DNA from: Pseudonocardia sp. CNS-139
Lineage (GTDB): Bacteria; Actinomycetota; Actinomycetes; Mycobacteriales; Pseudonocardiaceae
Reading direction: 5' to 3'
Length of the DNA stretch: 64,000 bases
Assembly: GCA_001942415.1 (NCBI GenBank)
Contig: MKJX01000239.1
Coordinates: 1 to 64,000, forward strand
The notes beneath the pieces were generated by a model. The model worked only from the letters and a program-made list of their open reading frames with translations, made no database searches and had not been told where the DNA came from. Every line of letters begins with the position of its first letter. The first letter of the stretch is position 1. A program made the position numbers and the translations under genes. Below, piece by piece: positions 47,802-58,504 of the stretch.

Positions 47802-49777
47802 TCAGAGGGAGCCCGCCGTCAGGTCGTAGACCTCGACGCCGCCGATCGTGGTGGGCGCGTAGTTCTCCTGCACCCACCTGGTGATGTCGGACTCCCCGCG
47901 GCCGCCGCCGAAGCCGCCGCCGACGAAGTAGTGCACCTGGCCGGCCGCGACGAGGTCCTGGAACTCGGCGAGCGTCGGGGCGGGGTCGCCGCCGCTGAAC
48001 CCGCCGATCCCCATCACGTCGGTGCCGCTGGCCAGCGCGAGGCTCGCGGCGCTCTGGGCGCCGACCGTCGCGGCCGTCCACTTCGTGCCGGCCCCCTGGA
48101 GCAGGGCGACGACCTCCGGGTCGGCGTTCCCTTCCGGTCCGACGCCGATCGTGGGCCCCTGCGTGCCGCCGCCGTCGCGCTGCCCGCGTCCGTCCGGGGC
48201 GTCCGGGAACCCGCCCTGCGGGAAGGCGGCGCCGCGGGCCTGCGTGCCGGCCGGGCCGGCCGTGGGGATGCTGCCCTCGTGCGGTGTCAGCGCGGTCTGC
48301 ACGGCGTACGCGGCCGGCCCGGCGAAGCCGGCCAGCAGCACGGCCAGCGCCGCGACGACGGTGAGCCGGCGCGTCCCCACCAGCAGGGCGCCGGCCGCGA
48401 CGACGGACGCCGCCAGCACCACCCAGCGCAGCCACGGCAGGAACTCCGGCGTCCGGTCGAGCAGCACGGCCGCCCACACCCCCGTCCCGGCGACGACCAC
48501 GGCGAGCGCGATCCGCCCCGGCCAGGTGCCGCGCACGCGCCACAGCTGCATCCCGCCGATCCCGACGAGCGCCGCGATGCCGGGCGCCAGTGCCACCGTG
48601 TAGTACGGGTGGAAGATCCCCTGCGCGAAGCTGAACACCAGCGCGGTCACGACCGTCCACGCGCCCCAGAGCAGCAGCGACGCGCGCACCCGGTCGGTGC
48701 GGGCGGTCCGGCGCGCCAGCCACAGCCCGGCCACCAGCAGCACGAGCGCGGCGGGCAGCAGCCATGCGGCCTGCGTGCCGACGGACTGTTCGAACATCCG
48801 CAGCGGCCCCGGGGCCTCGCCGAACCCGCCGAACCCACCGCCGGGCCCGCCGAACACCATCTCGGGACGCCCGCCGGTCCCGCCGCCCGGCGCGCCCCGC
48901 CGTAGCGGACGAGCCTGCCGCCGCCACCGCCGGGGCCGCCCTCGTTGCCGAAGATCCGGCCGAGCCCGTTGTAGCCCAGTGCCAGCTCCAGCACGCTGTT
49001 GCCCACGGACCCGCCGATGTACGGGCGCGCGTCGGCCGGCCACAGCTCCACGAGCGCGACCCACCACCCCGCCGTCACGACGATGGCGACGCCCGCGGCG
49101 AGCAGCTGCCGGACCCGCCGCCAGAACCCGGTCGGCGCCGCCACCAGGTACGCGAGCGCGAGCGCCGGCACCACGACGAACGCCTGCGCCATCTTCGTCA
49201 GGAACGCCGCGCCGATCAGCGCGCCGGCGAACACGATCCAGCGCGTCGACGCGCCCTCGACCGCCCGCACGGTCGCGTACGCCGCGGCGACCATCAGCAG
49301 CACGAGCAGCGCGTCCGGGTTGTTGAACCGGAACATCAGCACGGCGACGGGCGTGAGCGCCATCGCCGCGCCCGCGAGGAGCCCCGCGCCCGGCCCGGCC
49401 ACCCGCCGGACCGCGGCGTAGAGCAGCGCGACCGTCGCGACGCCCATCAGCGCCTGCGGGACGAGCATGCTCCACGACGAGAACCCGAAGATCCGCGCCG
49501 AGAGCGCCATCACCCACAGCGCGCCCGGCGGCTTGTCGACCGTGACGACGTTTCCCGCGTCGAACGAGCCGAAGAGGAACGCGGTCCAGTTCTGCGTCAT
49601 GGACTGCACGGCCGCGGCGTAGTAGCCGTTCGCCCAGCCGGACGCGCCGAGGTTCCAGAGGTAGAGCACGGCCGTGCCGGCGAGCAGCGCGGCGAGCGCG
49701 GCCCACTCGCGGGGGGACCGGCCCGACGGGGCACCGTCCGCGGGCGCGGGGCGGGCGGGGGCGAGCGTCGCCGTCAT
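47802..49777 (-). CDS. GT39-family membrane glycosyltransferase (copy 1)
   Basis: A polyprenyl-phosphate-sugar-dependent transferase. The first half has some eight membrane helices with the catalytic acidic loop AGNVVTVDKPPGALWVMAL, then VELWPADARPYIGGS. After a frameshift near 48895, a Gly-rich segment and more helices (AWLLPAALVLLVAGLWLARR) lead to an extracytoplasmic C-terminal domain: GTKWTAATVGAQSAASLALA, GIGGFSGGDPAPTLAEFQDL and VHYFVGGGFGGGRGESDI. About 658 residues. ATG 49777 overlaps the stop of the GT2/GtrA gene. It probably mannosylates or arabinosylates surface components. Confidence 0.85.
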
Positions 49778-50995
49778 GCCGAGACCTGCTTCCGGAAGAT
49801 CCACGAGCGGAACGCGACGAACCGCAGCACGGTGGCCAGCGCGTTGGCCAGGACGAGGACGAGCAGCTCGACGGTCTGGCTCGCGTCGGGTGCCCAGGCG
49901 TGCAGGGCGGCGAGTGCGCCGGTGGTGAGGGCGAGGCCGAGGGCGAACACGATGAGGCCCTGGAACTGGTGGGTGGCGGCGCGGGTGCTGCCGCGGACGC
50001 GAAGGTGAGGCGGCGGTTGGCGGCGGTGTTGGCGACCGCGGTGATGACGAGGGCGAGCAGGTTGGCGGCGTAGGCGCCGGCCGGGTCGCGCAGCAGTGCG
50101 TAGAGGGCGATGTAGGCGAGGGTGGAGAGCAGGCCGATGGCGGCGAAGCGGACCAGCTGGCCCGGGAGGCCGTGCGGGATGCCCGCGACCGGCAGCGGGT
50201 CGCGGCCGAGCTGGGCGCGCAGCTGGGGGAGCGGGAGGCGTCCGGTGGCCAGCGCCCGGCCGAGGCGGGCGATGCCGCGCAGGTCGGCGAGCGCGGTGGC
50301 GAGGACGTCGACGCGGCTGTCGGGGTCGTCGACCCAGTCGACGGGGACCTCGTGGATGCGCAGCCCGGCGCGTTCGGCGAGCACCAGCAGCTCGGTGTCG
50401 AAGAACCAGCCGGTGTCCTCGACGAGTGGCAGGAGCCGGTGGGCGACGTCGGCGCGGACGGCCTTGAAGCCGCACTGGGCGTCGCTGAACCCGGCGCCGA
50501 GGGTGCCGTGCAGGAGCAGGTTGTAGGCGCGGGAGATCAGCTCGCGTTTGGCGCCGCGCACGACCCGGGCGCGTGGGCGAGGCGGGTGCCGATGGCGAGG
50601 TCGGAGTGCCCGGAGATGAGCGGGGCGACCAGTGGCAGCAGCGCGGCGAGGTCGGTGGACAGGTCGACGTCGCAGTAGGCGAGCACGGCGGCGTCGGAGT
50701 GGGTCCAGGCGGTGTGCAGGGCCCGGCCGCGGCCCTTCTGCTCCAGGCGCAGCGCGACGACGCCCGGCAGCTCGGCGGCGAGCCGGCCCGCGATGGCGGG
50801 GGTGGTGTCGGTGCTGGCGTTGTCGGCGATCGTGATCCGGAACGGGTAGGGGAACTCGCAGGTCAGGTGCTTGTGCAGGCGGCGGACGGAGGGCTCCAGG
50901 TCGGTCTCCTCGTTGAACACGGGGACCACGACGTCGAGCACTGCGGGCGGGGACGCGGCCGGATCGAGACGATGCGGCGAGGTGTCGACGCTCAT
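49774..50995 (-). CDS. Bifunctional GT2 glycosyltransferase/GtrA-like protein
   Basis: The N-terminal part is a dolichol-phosphate-mannose-synthase-like GT2 domain: LDVVVPVFNEETDLEPSVRR, ADNASTDTTPAIAG and the DxD in LAYCDVDLSTD. The C-terminal part is a GtrA domain with four helices (LVRFAAIGLLSTLAYIALYA to LRFVAFRSWIFRKQ), which flips or presents the lipid-linked sugar. Frameshifts lie near 50567 and 50000. Corrected length is about 406 residues. It makes a polyprenyl-phosphate sugar that the two flanking GT39 enzymes could use. Confidence 0.88.
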
Positions 50996-51069
50996 GGCCC
51001 CGACGGTGTCGGCCGCCGCTGTCGCGCCCTTGTGCCGGACGTGTGAGCGGGCTGTGCGTCCGTCGGGGA

Positions 51070-53064
51070 TCACGAGGCCGCTCCGGACGTGAGGTCGTAG
51101 AGCCGGGCGCCGCCGGCGTCGACCGGGGTGAAGTGGGTCTCGACCCACTCCGCGATCAGCCGGGACTCGTCGCTCCCGCCGCTCGCGGTGCCGCCGGGCC
51201 CGCCGCCCCCGACGAACCAGTGGATCCGCCCTTCCGCCACGAGCTGCTGGAACTGCGCGAGCGTGGGGGACGGGTCGGTGCCGTTGTAGCCGCCCACGGC
51301 CAGCACCGGGCTGCCGGTGGCGAGCTGGTAGGCGGCGGCGTTGTTCGACCCGACGGCCGCCGCCACCCACGTGTACGCCGCCGCGTCCCGCTCCATCAGC
51401 TCGACGGCTTCCGTCGACGGCGTCGGCGCGCCGAGCAGGCCCATTCCCCCGCCGAACGGGATGATGCCGCCCGGCCCGAAGAGCTGCCTCTGCAACGGGG
51501 CCGGACGCGCGACACCCCCGGCGGGCGCTCCGCCGCGCGGAGCGGCGAAGAACCCGCCGCCCGCGGCGCGCGGCCCGACGAGCGCGGCGCCGCCCGCCTG
51601 GCCGGGCCCGGCGGCCGGGATCGCGCCCGAATGCGGGCTCGCCGCCGTCACCAGCGAGTACGCGGCCGGACCGGCGAGCGCGACGAGCACCGCGGCCGCC
51701 GCCGCCCCGAGCGCCGCGACCCGCGGCAGCCGGTGCACGCCGAGCAGCGCGAGCACCGCGGGGACCCCGACGGCGAGCACCGTCCAGGCCAGCCACGGCT
51801 GCCAGTCCGGGGTCCGGCGCAGGAGCACGAACGCCCAGACGACCGTGATCGCGAGGGCCGCGGCGAGCGTCGCGCGCGCCCGACGCCCGCCCGCTGCCGC
51901 CACAGCGTCACGGCCCCGATCCCGACCAGCGCACCGATCGCGGCGCGAGCGCCACCAGGTAGTAGCCGTGGAAGATCCCGGCCATCAACGAGAAGACCAG
52001 CCCGGTGACGGCGAGCCAGCCGCCCCACAGCAGGGCCGCGGCGCGCGGCTGGTCGGTGCGCGGGGCCCGGCGCGTCCACCACAGCAGCGCGCCGAGCAGC
52101 ACGGCCGCGGCCGGGATCAGCCAGGACGCCTGACCGCCCAGCTCCGCGTCGAAGAGCCGCCGCAGGCCGGTCTCGCCCCACCCGCCCGGCACCCCGCCCG
52201 CGCCGCCGCCGACGCTGCCCACCTCGTCGCCGGTGAGCCGGCCGAACCCGTTGTAGCCGAACACCAGCTCCAGCACGCTGTTGTGCTGCGACCCGCCGAT
52301 GTACGGGCGCGCGTCCGCCGGCCAGAGCTCGACGACCAGCACCCACCAGCCGGCGCTCACCAGGAGCGTGCCGGTGGCGAGCGCGAGGTCGCGCAGCCGC
52401 CGCCCCAGCCCGACCGGGGCCGCGAGCAGCCAGACCGCCCCGAACGCCGGCAGCACCAGGAACGCCTGCAGCATCTTGGCGAGGAACCCGAACCCGACCA
52501 GCGCCGCCGCGAGCAGCAGCCACCGCGTCCGCCCGGCCTCGACGGCGCGCAGCGTCGCGTACGCGGCCCCGACCAGCAGCAGGACCAGCAGGCGTCCGGG
52601 TTGTTGTAGCGGAACATGAGCGTCGCGACCGGCGTCAGCGCGAGCACCGCGCCGGCCAGCAGCCCGGCCGCGGTGCCCGCGGTCCGGCGCACCGCCGCGT
52701 AGAGCAGCGCGACGGCCGCGACGCCCATCAGTGCCTGCGGCACCAGGACGCTCCAACTGCTCAGCCCGAAGATCCGCACCGAGAGCCCGGTGACCCACAG
52801 CGACGCCGGGGTCTTGTCCACGGTGATCGCGTCGGCCGCGTCGGACGAGCCGAAGAACCACGCCGTCCAGCTCCGGCTGCCGGCCTGCGCGGCCGCGGCG
52901 TAGAAGGCGTTGGCCCAGCCCGACGCGGACAGGCCCCACAGGTACAGCGCTGCGGTCCCGGCGAGCAGGGCGCCGAGCGCGGCGCGCCGGGCCAGCGGCG
53001 AACGGGGGTGGGGCGGCGGGGCCGCCGGGACCGGGTCGGCCGGGGCCGAGAGCGTGGTCGTCAC
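51070..53064 (-). CDS. GT39-family membrane glycosyltransferase (copy 2)
   Basis: A paralogue of the gene at 47802. Shared blocks include LYLWGLSASGWANAFYAAAA, VTVDK-type AITVDKTPASLWVTGLSVRI, VELWPADARPYIGGSQHNSV and the C-terminal VLAVGGYNGTDPSPTLAQFQ and HWFVGGGGPGG. Frameshifts near 52590, 51945 and 51885 interrupt it; corrected length is about 664 residues. GTG 53064 is the start, and no strong ribosome-binding site is seen. It heads the operon; the GT2/GtrA gene follows after 74 bases. Confidence 0.85.
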
Positions 53065-53432
53065 GGAACCCGAGCGTGGGAGGTGCGGCTGTGCCGTTCC
53101 GGTGACGCGGCTGTGGGCGAGCTGTGAGGCCGGCGTACGGCGGCTGTTCGGGTGGAACTCACGACCGTGTGCCTTCAGCCGGCCTCGCCACAACCACAAT
53201 CTGCGGACCGAGCTTGCTCGCAAACCATATCTGGCGCTAGTCCGCAAAGTCGCGCCGGTCCGGACGCCTGTTCTTCACATGAGGATCGGAATTGCAACAC
53301 GGGCGGACGAAGCCGAACGGACCGTGACGGGCTCGGTCTGGGGCGCTAAGCGGTAGGCGACTGCATGTGTCGCGAGCAAAGCCGTGAGTTGCGGTCCCGG
53401 GGAATTTCCCCGTTGCCGCAATTAAAGCGCAG
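53065..53432. other. Intergenic stretch between the glycosyltransferase operon and the low-GC island
   Basis: No gene seen. Base composition drops from about 53160 onward (GAATTGCAACACG, CCATATCTGGCG), marking the edge of foreign-looking sequence. CGGGGAATTTCCCCG at 53398-53412 forms a short hairpin 20 bases beyond the DUF1829 stop and may terminate that transcript. The promoter of the glycosyltransferase operon should lie close to 53065-53150, but I cannot identify it. Confidence 0.5.
53398..53412 (-). terminator. Short hairpin after the DUF1828/DUF1829 gene
   Basis: CGGGG pairs with CCCCG across AATTT. Read in the minus direction it follows the gene ending at 53433 by 20 bases. No T-run follows. 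Confidence 0.4.
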
Positions 53433-54202
53433 TCAGGCCGCCAATTCTTCAACCATGTCATCTCGGTGCGACCAGGTGCGAGTCTTCACGCCGTACGTAT
53501 CGAGGGCGCTTCTGACTTCTGCGGTGATCTCACGACGGGAGTCGTTTAAGATCGCATAGAACTCTGTCTGGCCGGATCGTGCTTCTCGTGTATCGTTCAC
53601 GGCGAACAGAAGATTCTGGACGCGATCCCGCCGGGGAGCGTTGACAACCTGCACGAATCGTTCCGGCGCTCTGCGTGATTTGGGTATGACGAAGTCGATG
53701 AGGTGGTCCAGGCCGCTCTTTCCTGGGAATTTAGCCGCCTGGGTGTAGCGGATATCTCGATCGTCAAAAAAGGATGCTACGTCGTGCAGAAGCGTGCGCC
53801 CGGGCTGGGCTGAGCAACCATGAACAAGTCGTCGAGACTGAGCATTGCCTGTACGAGACTATGAATCTTCCGACCTAGATCTGCTGTCGCTGACTCGGTG
53901 AGGAGTTCGCGGCCTTCCAGGCGAATACCGTGACCGACCAGTAGGCTTCGAATTAGCTCCTCGCGCCTACTGCCTCTCAGCTCAACTCCGCTCGCCTTCA
54001 GTTCGGACCAGATGTACCCGTCGTCCGTGAGAACGAAGTGGTTGGGCGCTCGGCGCTCTGCATAGATCTGGAGGTGGTCATTATGTCTGTCGATAAAAGG
54101 GGTTGTCAGCTCGGTCACGGAGTCTGACATCTCTTGCACGGCAACGCCCCGTTTGAGCCAGGACAGGTAGGAGTCGACAAGCAGGTCCGCATCTGTTGTC
54201 AT
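53433..54202 (-). CDS. DUF1828/DUF1829-domain protein
   Basis: The N-terminal half, TTPFIDRHNDHLQIYAERRA with FVLTDDGYIWSELKASGVEL and SLVQAMLSLDDLF, matches DUF1828. After a frameshift near 53805 a DUF1829-like half follows: DVASFFDDRDIRYTQAAKFP, LDHLIDFVIPKSRRAPERFV, VVNAPRRDRVQNLLFAVNDT and TWSHRDDMVEELAA. Corrected length is about 255 residues, the usual two-domain size. The function is unknown. Codon use is less GC-rich than in neighbouring genes, suggesting transfer. ATG 54202 overlaps the stop of the gene upstream (ATGA), so the two are translated together. Confidence 0.75.
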
Positions 54203-54609
54203 CGAAGCCCTCCCCTCATCGTGGGCGCCGGCAGCTTAATCTTATCACAGAACCACAGGAGTGCTTCTTCGTTCGACGTAAGCGAGTCCACGTATTGGGC
54301 CACTCTATCATCGAAGCCCTCGACGTACTCGTGGAAATGTGGGGCCGGGATCAATTCGCCATCCGGGTTGGAATGGGGGTTCGCAACACACATGCGCGCG
54401 AGCACTATGGTGCGCCTGTATCGGAGTTGGAAGCGCACCTTTCTGGGATTCCTTCCGGGTCCTCGAACGTCGAGCAGGAAGAACTCGTCGCCATCGACCG
54501 TTTCCACTTGGTAGTCGTTGTCGGCGCCGTCGCTGAGGTCAACGACAAGCCCATGGCTGTAGAGCTTCCCCGCTCGGAGGAGTCTGTCCGCCTCCCACTG
54601 CTCCAGCAT
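54199..54609 (-). CDS. DUF6978-like protein
   Basis: An intact 136-residue protein: LEQWEADRLLRAGKLYSHGL, GDEFFLLDVRGPGRNPRKVR, YRRTIVLARMCVANPHSNPD and LIPAPHFHEYVEGFDDRVAQ. The pattern (an N-terminal QxEADxLL helix, then RYRxTIxLxR and PHxHxY) is what I remember of DUF6978, proteins often found next to DUF1828 proteins. AGGGAGC precedes ATG 54609. With the coupled partner gene and the low GC content, a toxin-antitoxin or defence pair is plausible but unproven. Confidence 0.6.
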   Translation of the reverse strand: MLEQWEADRLLRAGKLYSHGLVVDLSDGADNDYQVETVDGDEFFLLDVRGPGRNPRKVRFQLRYRRTIVLARMCVANPHSNPDGELIPAPHFHEYVEGFDDRVAQYVDSLTSNEEALLWFCDKIKLPAPTMRGGLR

Positions 54610-55054
54610 GCGGCTCCCTGAGACCAGATGGCTAGGCCGTACCCCCCGCCATCGGGCGATGCCTCACCGTAGTCGCCTGCTCAACGCTTCCACGCTTCGG
54701 TGCCCGAGTCGATCGCAAGGATCACCGGACGCCAACACGATTGCGAGATGAGGGGCCGAACGATTGCGCTTCAACGACCGACCGAGTGGCGCTGCCGGAC
54801 GCTGTGGGGCCTGCTCAGCACTGCTGCCGTCGCCCGGTCCGCCACTGGCCGGTGCAGCTCGGATCGAGTCACATCGCGTCGCGCGGCGCCACGCGCCCAG
54901 CCCGATGAGCGGCGAACCGCGCCCCGCGCGGCCCCCACCCTCCCTGAGGGGGCGACCCCGGCTCCAGCCTATCCGCCCGCGGGGCGGCGGCGGGGCCGTC
55001 GGCGGAAGCTGTGGACAACCACCCCCGACGTGGACAACTCGGTGCGTAGGCAGC
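54610..55054. other. Intergenic stretch holding repeat copy B
   Basis: No gene recognised. The part up to about 54800 keeps the lower GC content of the island (CACGATTGCGAGATGAGGG) and should hold the promoter of the DUF6978/DUF1828 operon; I cannot pick one out. The rest is GC-rich and contains repeat copy B. Confidence 0.5.
54935..55045. repeat. Intergenic repeat family, copy B
   Basis: Carries CCCTCCCTGAGGGGGCGACC, CCGGCTCCAGCCTATCC, a G-rich segment with GGGGCGGCGG, CTGTGGACAACC and GACGTGGACAACTCGGTGCG in the same order and spacing as copy A at 9430-9535. It lies just past the stop of the sensor kinase gene (55055), as copy A lies past the MFS stop. Confidence 0.65.
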
Positions 55055-56487
55055 TCAGTGCGTGCGCGCGCCTGTGCCGTCCGCCGGCAGCGCCACCTCG
55101 AACACCGTCCGCCCCGGCCGGCTCGCCACCTCCACCGTCCCGCCGTGCGCGGTGGTCACCGCATGCACGATCGACAGCCCGAGCCCGGTGCTCCCGTGCT
55201 CCCGCGACCGCGACGACGAGCCGCGCGCGAACCGCTCGAAGACGTGCGGGAGCAGGTCCGGCGCGATGCCCGGCCCGTCGTCGGACACCCGCAGCCGCAC
55301 GCCGTCGGGCCCGGGGCGGAGCGCGACGGTCACGCGGGTCCCGGGCGGGGTGTGCGTGCGCGCGTTGGCCAGCAGGTTCGCGAGCACCTGCGCGAGCCGG
55401 GACGCGTCGCCCTGGACGGTCACCGGCTCGTCGGGCACGTCGAGCTGCCAGCGGTGCCGCGGCCCGGCGGCGTGCGCGTCGCTGACGGCGTCGACGACGA
55501 GCCTGGTCACGTCCACCTCTGCGCGCTCCAGCGGGCGCCGGCGTCGAGGCGGGCGAGCAGCAGCAGGTCCTCCACCAGGGTGGTCATCCGCTCGGCCTGC
55601 GACGAGATGCGCGCGAGCGAGTGCCCGACCTCGGCGGAGAGCGGCTCGCGCCCGGTCAGCTCGGCGTAGCCGCGGATCGCCGCGAGCGGGGTGCGCAGCT
55701 CGTGGCTCGCGTCGGCGATGAACTGGCGCAGCCGCATCTCGCTGTCGTGGCGGGCCTCCAGCGCCGAGCCGACGTGGTCGAGCATGACGTTGAGCGCGGC
55801 CCCGACCTGCCCGACCTCCGTGTTCGGGTCGGCGTCCGGGACGCGCTCGGCCAGCGACACCTCGCCCCGGTCCAGCGGCAGCCGGCTCACCCGCGCGGCC
55901 GTCGCGGCCACCCGTTCCAGGGGCCGCAGCTCGCGCCGGACGACCACCGCCCCGAGCACGCCCGCACCCACGAGCACGACGGCCGCGACGACCAGCTCGG
56001 TCGTCACGAGGCTCGTGACGGTGTCCTGCACCGGCCGCTCCGGCAGCCCGGTGACCACCACGTCCCCGAGCGGCATCCGCGACGCGACGAGCCGGTAGAC
56101 GCCCAGGTCACCGAGGTCGGCGCTGACGGGACGGGCGTCCGGCACGATCGCGGCGAGGTCGGCGTACTCCGACTGCGGCACCGGGGCCACGCCGCCCGTG
56201 CGCGGGAAGGTCCCGGCCGCGACCACGGCGCCCGCGGGCCCGACGACGGCGGTCAGGCTGTCGGGCGGGCGCGGCGGCCCGCCCCGCTGCAGCACCGGCT
56301 CGGGGCCGGGGGCGCTCGGGTCGAGGCGGATCAGCACCCGGCTCGTGACCTGCAGGTCCTCGTCGAGCTGGCGCAGCAGGTACTGGCGCAGCATCACCGT
56401 GGTGACGCCGGCGATCACCGCGGACGCCACCGCCAGCAGCAGCAGCGTGGCCGCCACCAGCCGGGTCCGCAGCGACCACGTCCTCAC
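55055..56487 (-). CDS. Sensor histidine kinase of an OmpR-type system
   Basis: GTG 56487 opens with a membrane helix (LVAATLLLLAVASAVIAGVT), an extracytoplasmic domain to about residue 160, a second helix (LVVAAVVLVGAGVLGAVVVR), HAMP, then the phosphoacceptor in ADASHELRTPLAAIRGYAEL (His262). A frameshift near 55530 precedes the ATPase domain: RLAQVLANLLANARTHTPPG (N box), VSDDGPGIAPDLLPHVFERF and GSTGLGLSIVHAVTTAHGG. About 477 residues, similar to mycobacterial TcrY/PrrB-type kinases. The signal is unknown. It overlaps the regulator gene. Confidence 0.92.
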
Positions 56488-57223
56488 CCGCCGGCCGCCG
56501 GTTTGAGCACGTAGCCGGCCCCACGGACGGTGTGGATCATCGGCTCGCGCCCGGCGCGATCTTCTTACGCAGGTAGGAGATGTACAGCTCCACGACGTTG
56601 GACTGGCCGCCGAAGTCGTAGTCCCACACCCGGTCGAGGATCTGGGCCTTGGAGAGCACCCGGCGCGGGTTGCGCATGAGGTAGCGCAGCAGCTCGAACT
56701 CGGTGGCGGTCAGCTCGACGACCTCGGCGCCGCGGCGCACCTCGCGGCTGTCCTCGTCGAGCACGAGGTCCCCGACGACCAGCTCGGAGCCCTGCCGCGC
56801 GGCCGTCATCCCGGAGCGGCGCAGCAGCCCGCGCAGCCGCGCGACCAGCTCCTCCAGGCTGAACGGCTTGGTGACGTAGTCGTCGCCGCCCGCGGTGAGC
56901 CCGGCGACCCGGTCCTCGACGGCGTCGCGTGCGGTCAGGAACAGGACGGGGACGTCCGGGGTCTCCGCGCGCATCCGGCGCAGCACCTCCAGCCCGTCGA
57001 AGTCGGGGAGCATGACGTCGAGCACCACGGCGTCCGGCCGGAACTCGCGGGCGGCCCGCACGGCGGCACCGCCCTCGGCCGCGGTGCGCACGTCCCAGCC
57101 CTCGTAGCGCAGCGCCATGGAGAGCAGGTCGGCGAGCGAGGCCTCGTCGTCGACCACCAGCACCCTGATCGGCCCGCCGTCGGCCCGTCGCAGCTCAGGG
57201 GCCTGCTCCCGCATCGTCGCCAT
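56484..57223 (-). CDS. OmpR/PhoB-type response regulator
   Basis: The receiver domain has VLVVDDEASL, the phosphorylated Asp69 in VVLDVMLPDFDG and Lys119 in VTKPF. The winged helix contains VELTATEFELLRYLMRNPRR and ILDRVWDYDFGGQSNVVELY. A frameshift near 56550 separates the last strand: EPMIHTVRGAGYVLKP, ending at 56484 and overlapping the kinase start. Corrected length is about 246 residues. ATG 57223 is the start. With the kinase it forms a complete two-component system. Confidence 0.93.
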
Positions 57224-57348
57224 GCTAGTGACCCTGCCGTCCGCGGCTGTGGCGCCGATGGGCGAATCCTGTGCACTTCCTGTGGAACCGCGCCGCTCCC
57301 GCCGTCGTCTGTGCCGGTCGTCCCGAGAGCCGACACAGGAGGACAGAC

Positions 57349-58003
57349 ATGCACGAGTTCCAGGCTGGCCGGCCGACGCCGTGGCGTTCCTGCGCGAGCT
57401 CGCCGCCGACAACACGCGGGAGTTCTGGGCCGCGCACCGCCGCCGCCACGGCGACGTGCTCGGTCCGGCCCGCGCGCTCGCGGCCGCGCTGGAGCCGGAG
57501 TTCGGGCCGGTGCGGGTGTTCCGGCCCACGGTCAACCGGAGGTTCCGGCCGGACGCGCCGCCGTACCGCACCGACACCGGCGGCGCGGCCGCCAGCGCGG
57601 GCGGGTGCGTGCTCGCCGTGGTGCTCTCGGCCGCGGACCTGCGGGTCGCGGCCGGGCACTGGCTGTTCGACCCGGGGCAGCTGCGCCGCTACCGCGCGGC
57701 CGTCGACGGCGAGCCGGGCGGGCGGCTCGCGCAGCTGCTCGCCCGGCTGGACGGCCTCACGCTCGACCGCGAACGCAGGCTCGTCGGCGCCCCGCGCGGG
57801 TTCCGCACCGGGCATCCGCGGATCGACCTGCTGCGCCAGCGCGGGCTGCAGGTCGGCGCGGCGTGGCCGGTGGGGGAGTGGATCGGGTCCCGCGAGCCGC
57901 TGCACCGGGTGCGCGCGGCGTGGCGGGCCGCGGCGCCGGTGGTCGCCTGGCTCGACGCGCACGTCGGCGCGGGCGAGCCGGCGCTCACCGGTACGGGTCG
58001 TGA
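57349..58003 (+). CDS. DUF2461-family protein
   Basis: AGGAGG stands before ATG 57349. After five codons the frame breaks: TTCCAGGCTGG should be TTCCAGGGCTGG, a lost G, giving MHEFQGWPADAVAFLREL. The DUF2461 core follows: NTREFWAAHRRRHGDVLGPA, FGPVRVFRPTVNRRFRPDAP and FDPGQLRRYRAAVDGEPGG. A further break near 57990 would give the stop at 58003. About 218 residues. No function is known for the family. It converges on the MarR gene with overlapping ends. Confidence 0.82.
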
Positions 58004-58430
58004 TCTCCCGCAGCCGCGCCAGGGCCTCCCGCAGCCGCCGCATCCGGGCCGGGCCGAGGTGCGCGGCCCACTCGGCCTCCACCTCCGCCACGGCGGCCGC
58101 GGCCAGCGGGATCACCGCCCGCCCGCGCTCGGCGATCCGGACCAGCCGGGCGCGCGCGTCGGTCGGATCGGGCACCCGTTCCACGTAGCCGGCGCGTTCC
58201 AGTTGGTCCACGAGGAACCCGGCCGACTGCTTGGTGATCTGCGCCTGCTCGGCGAGCTCGGTGAGCCGGCTGCCGTCCGGCCCGATCCGCTGGAACACGC
58301 GGGCCTGCGCCGGGGTCACGTCGTCGTACCCGGCGGCGGCCAGCGCGGTGAACACCCGCGCCTCCATCGCCCGGTACGGGATGTAGAGCAGGAGGCCGGT
58401 GTTGAGCTGCTCCGCCGGCGGTCCGGACAC
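57985..58430 (-). CDS. MarR-family transcriptional regulator
   Basis: GTG 58430 follows AAGGAGG. A typical MarR winged helix: VTPAQARVFQRIGPDGSRLT, LAEQAQITKQSAGFLVDQLE, AGYVERVPDPTDARARLVRI, then a dimerisation helix with LGPARMRRLREALARLREI. A frameshift near 57998 would end the protein at 57985 (DPYR); otherwise the frame runs open through the DUF2461 gene. Corrected length is about 148 residues. It diverges from the MDMPI-like gene across a strong palindrome and probably represses it and itself. Confidence 0.87.
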
Positions 58431-58456
58431 CCGCTCCTCCTTGTCGATGGTCAGTC

Positions 58457-58479
58457 TCTCTGATTGAATCAGTCAGAGA
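58457..58479. promoter_or_regulatory. Nested palindrome, candidate MarR operator
   Basis: TCTCTGA (58457-58463) and TCAGAGA (58473-58479) form a perfect 7-bp inverted repeat; inside, CTGAT (58460-58464) and ATCAG (58468-58472) form a second, offset one. The AT-rich site lies between the MarR start (58430) and the plus-strand gene start (58505), where promoters of both genes must be. Confidence 0.7.
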
Positions 58480-58504
58480 ATCTTACTATCTCGGGGACGG
58501 GGTC

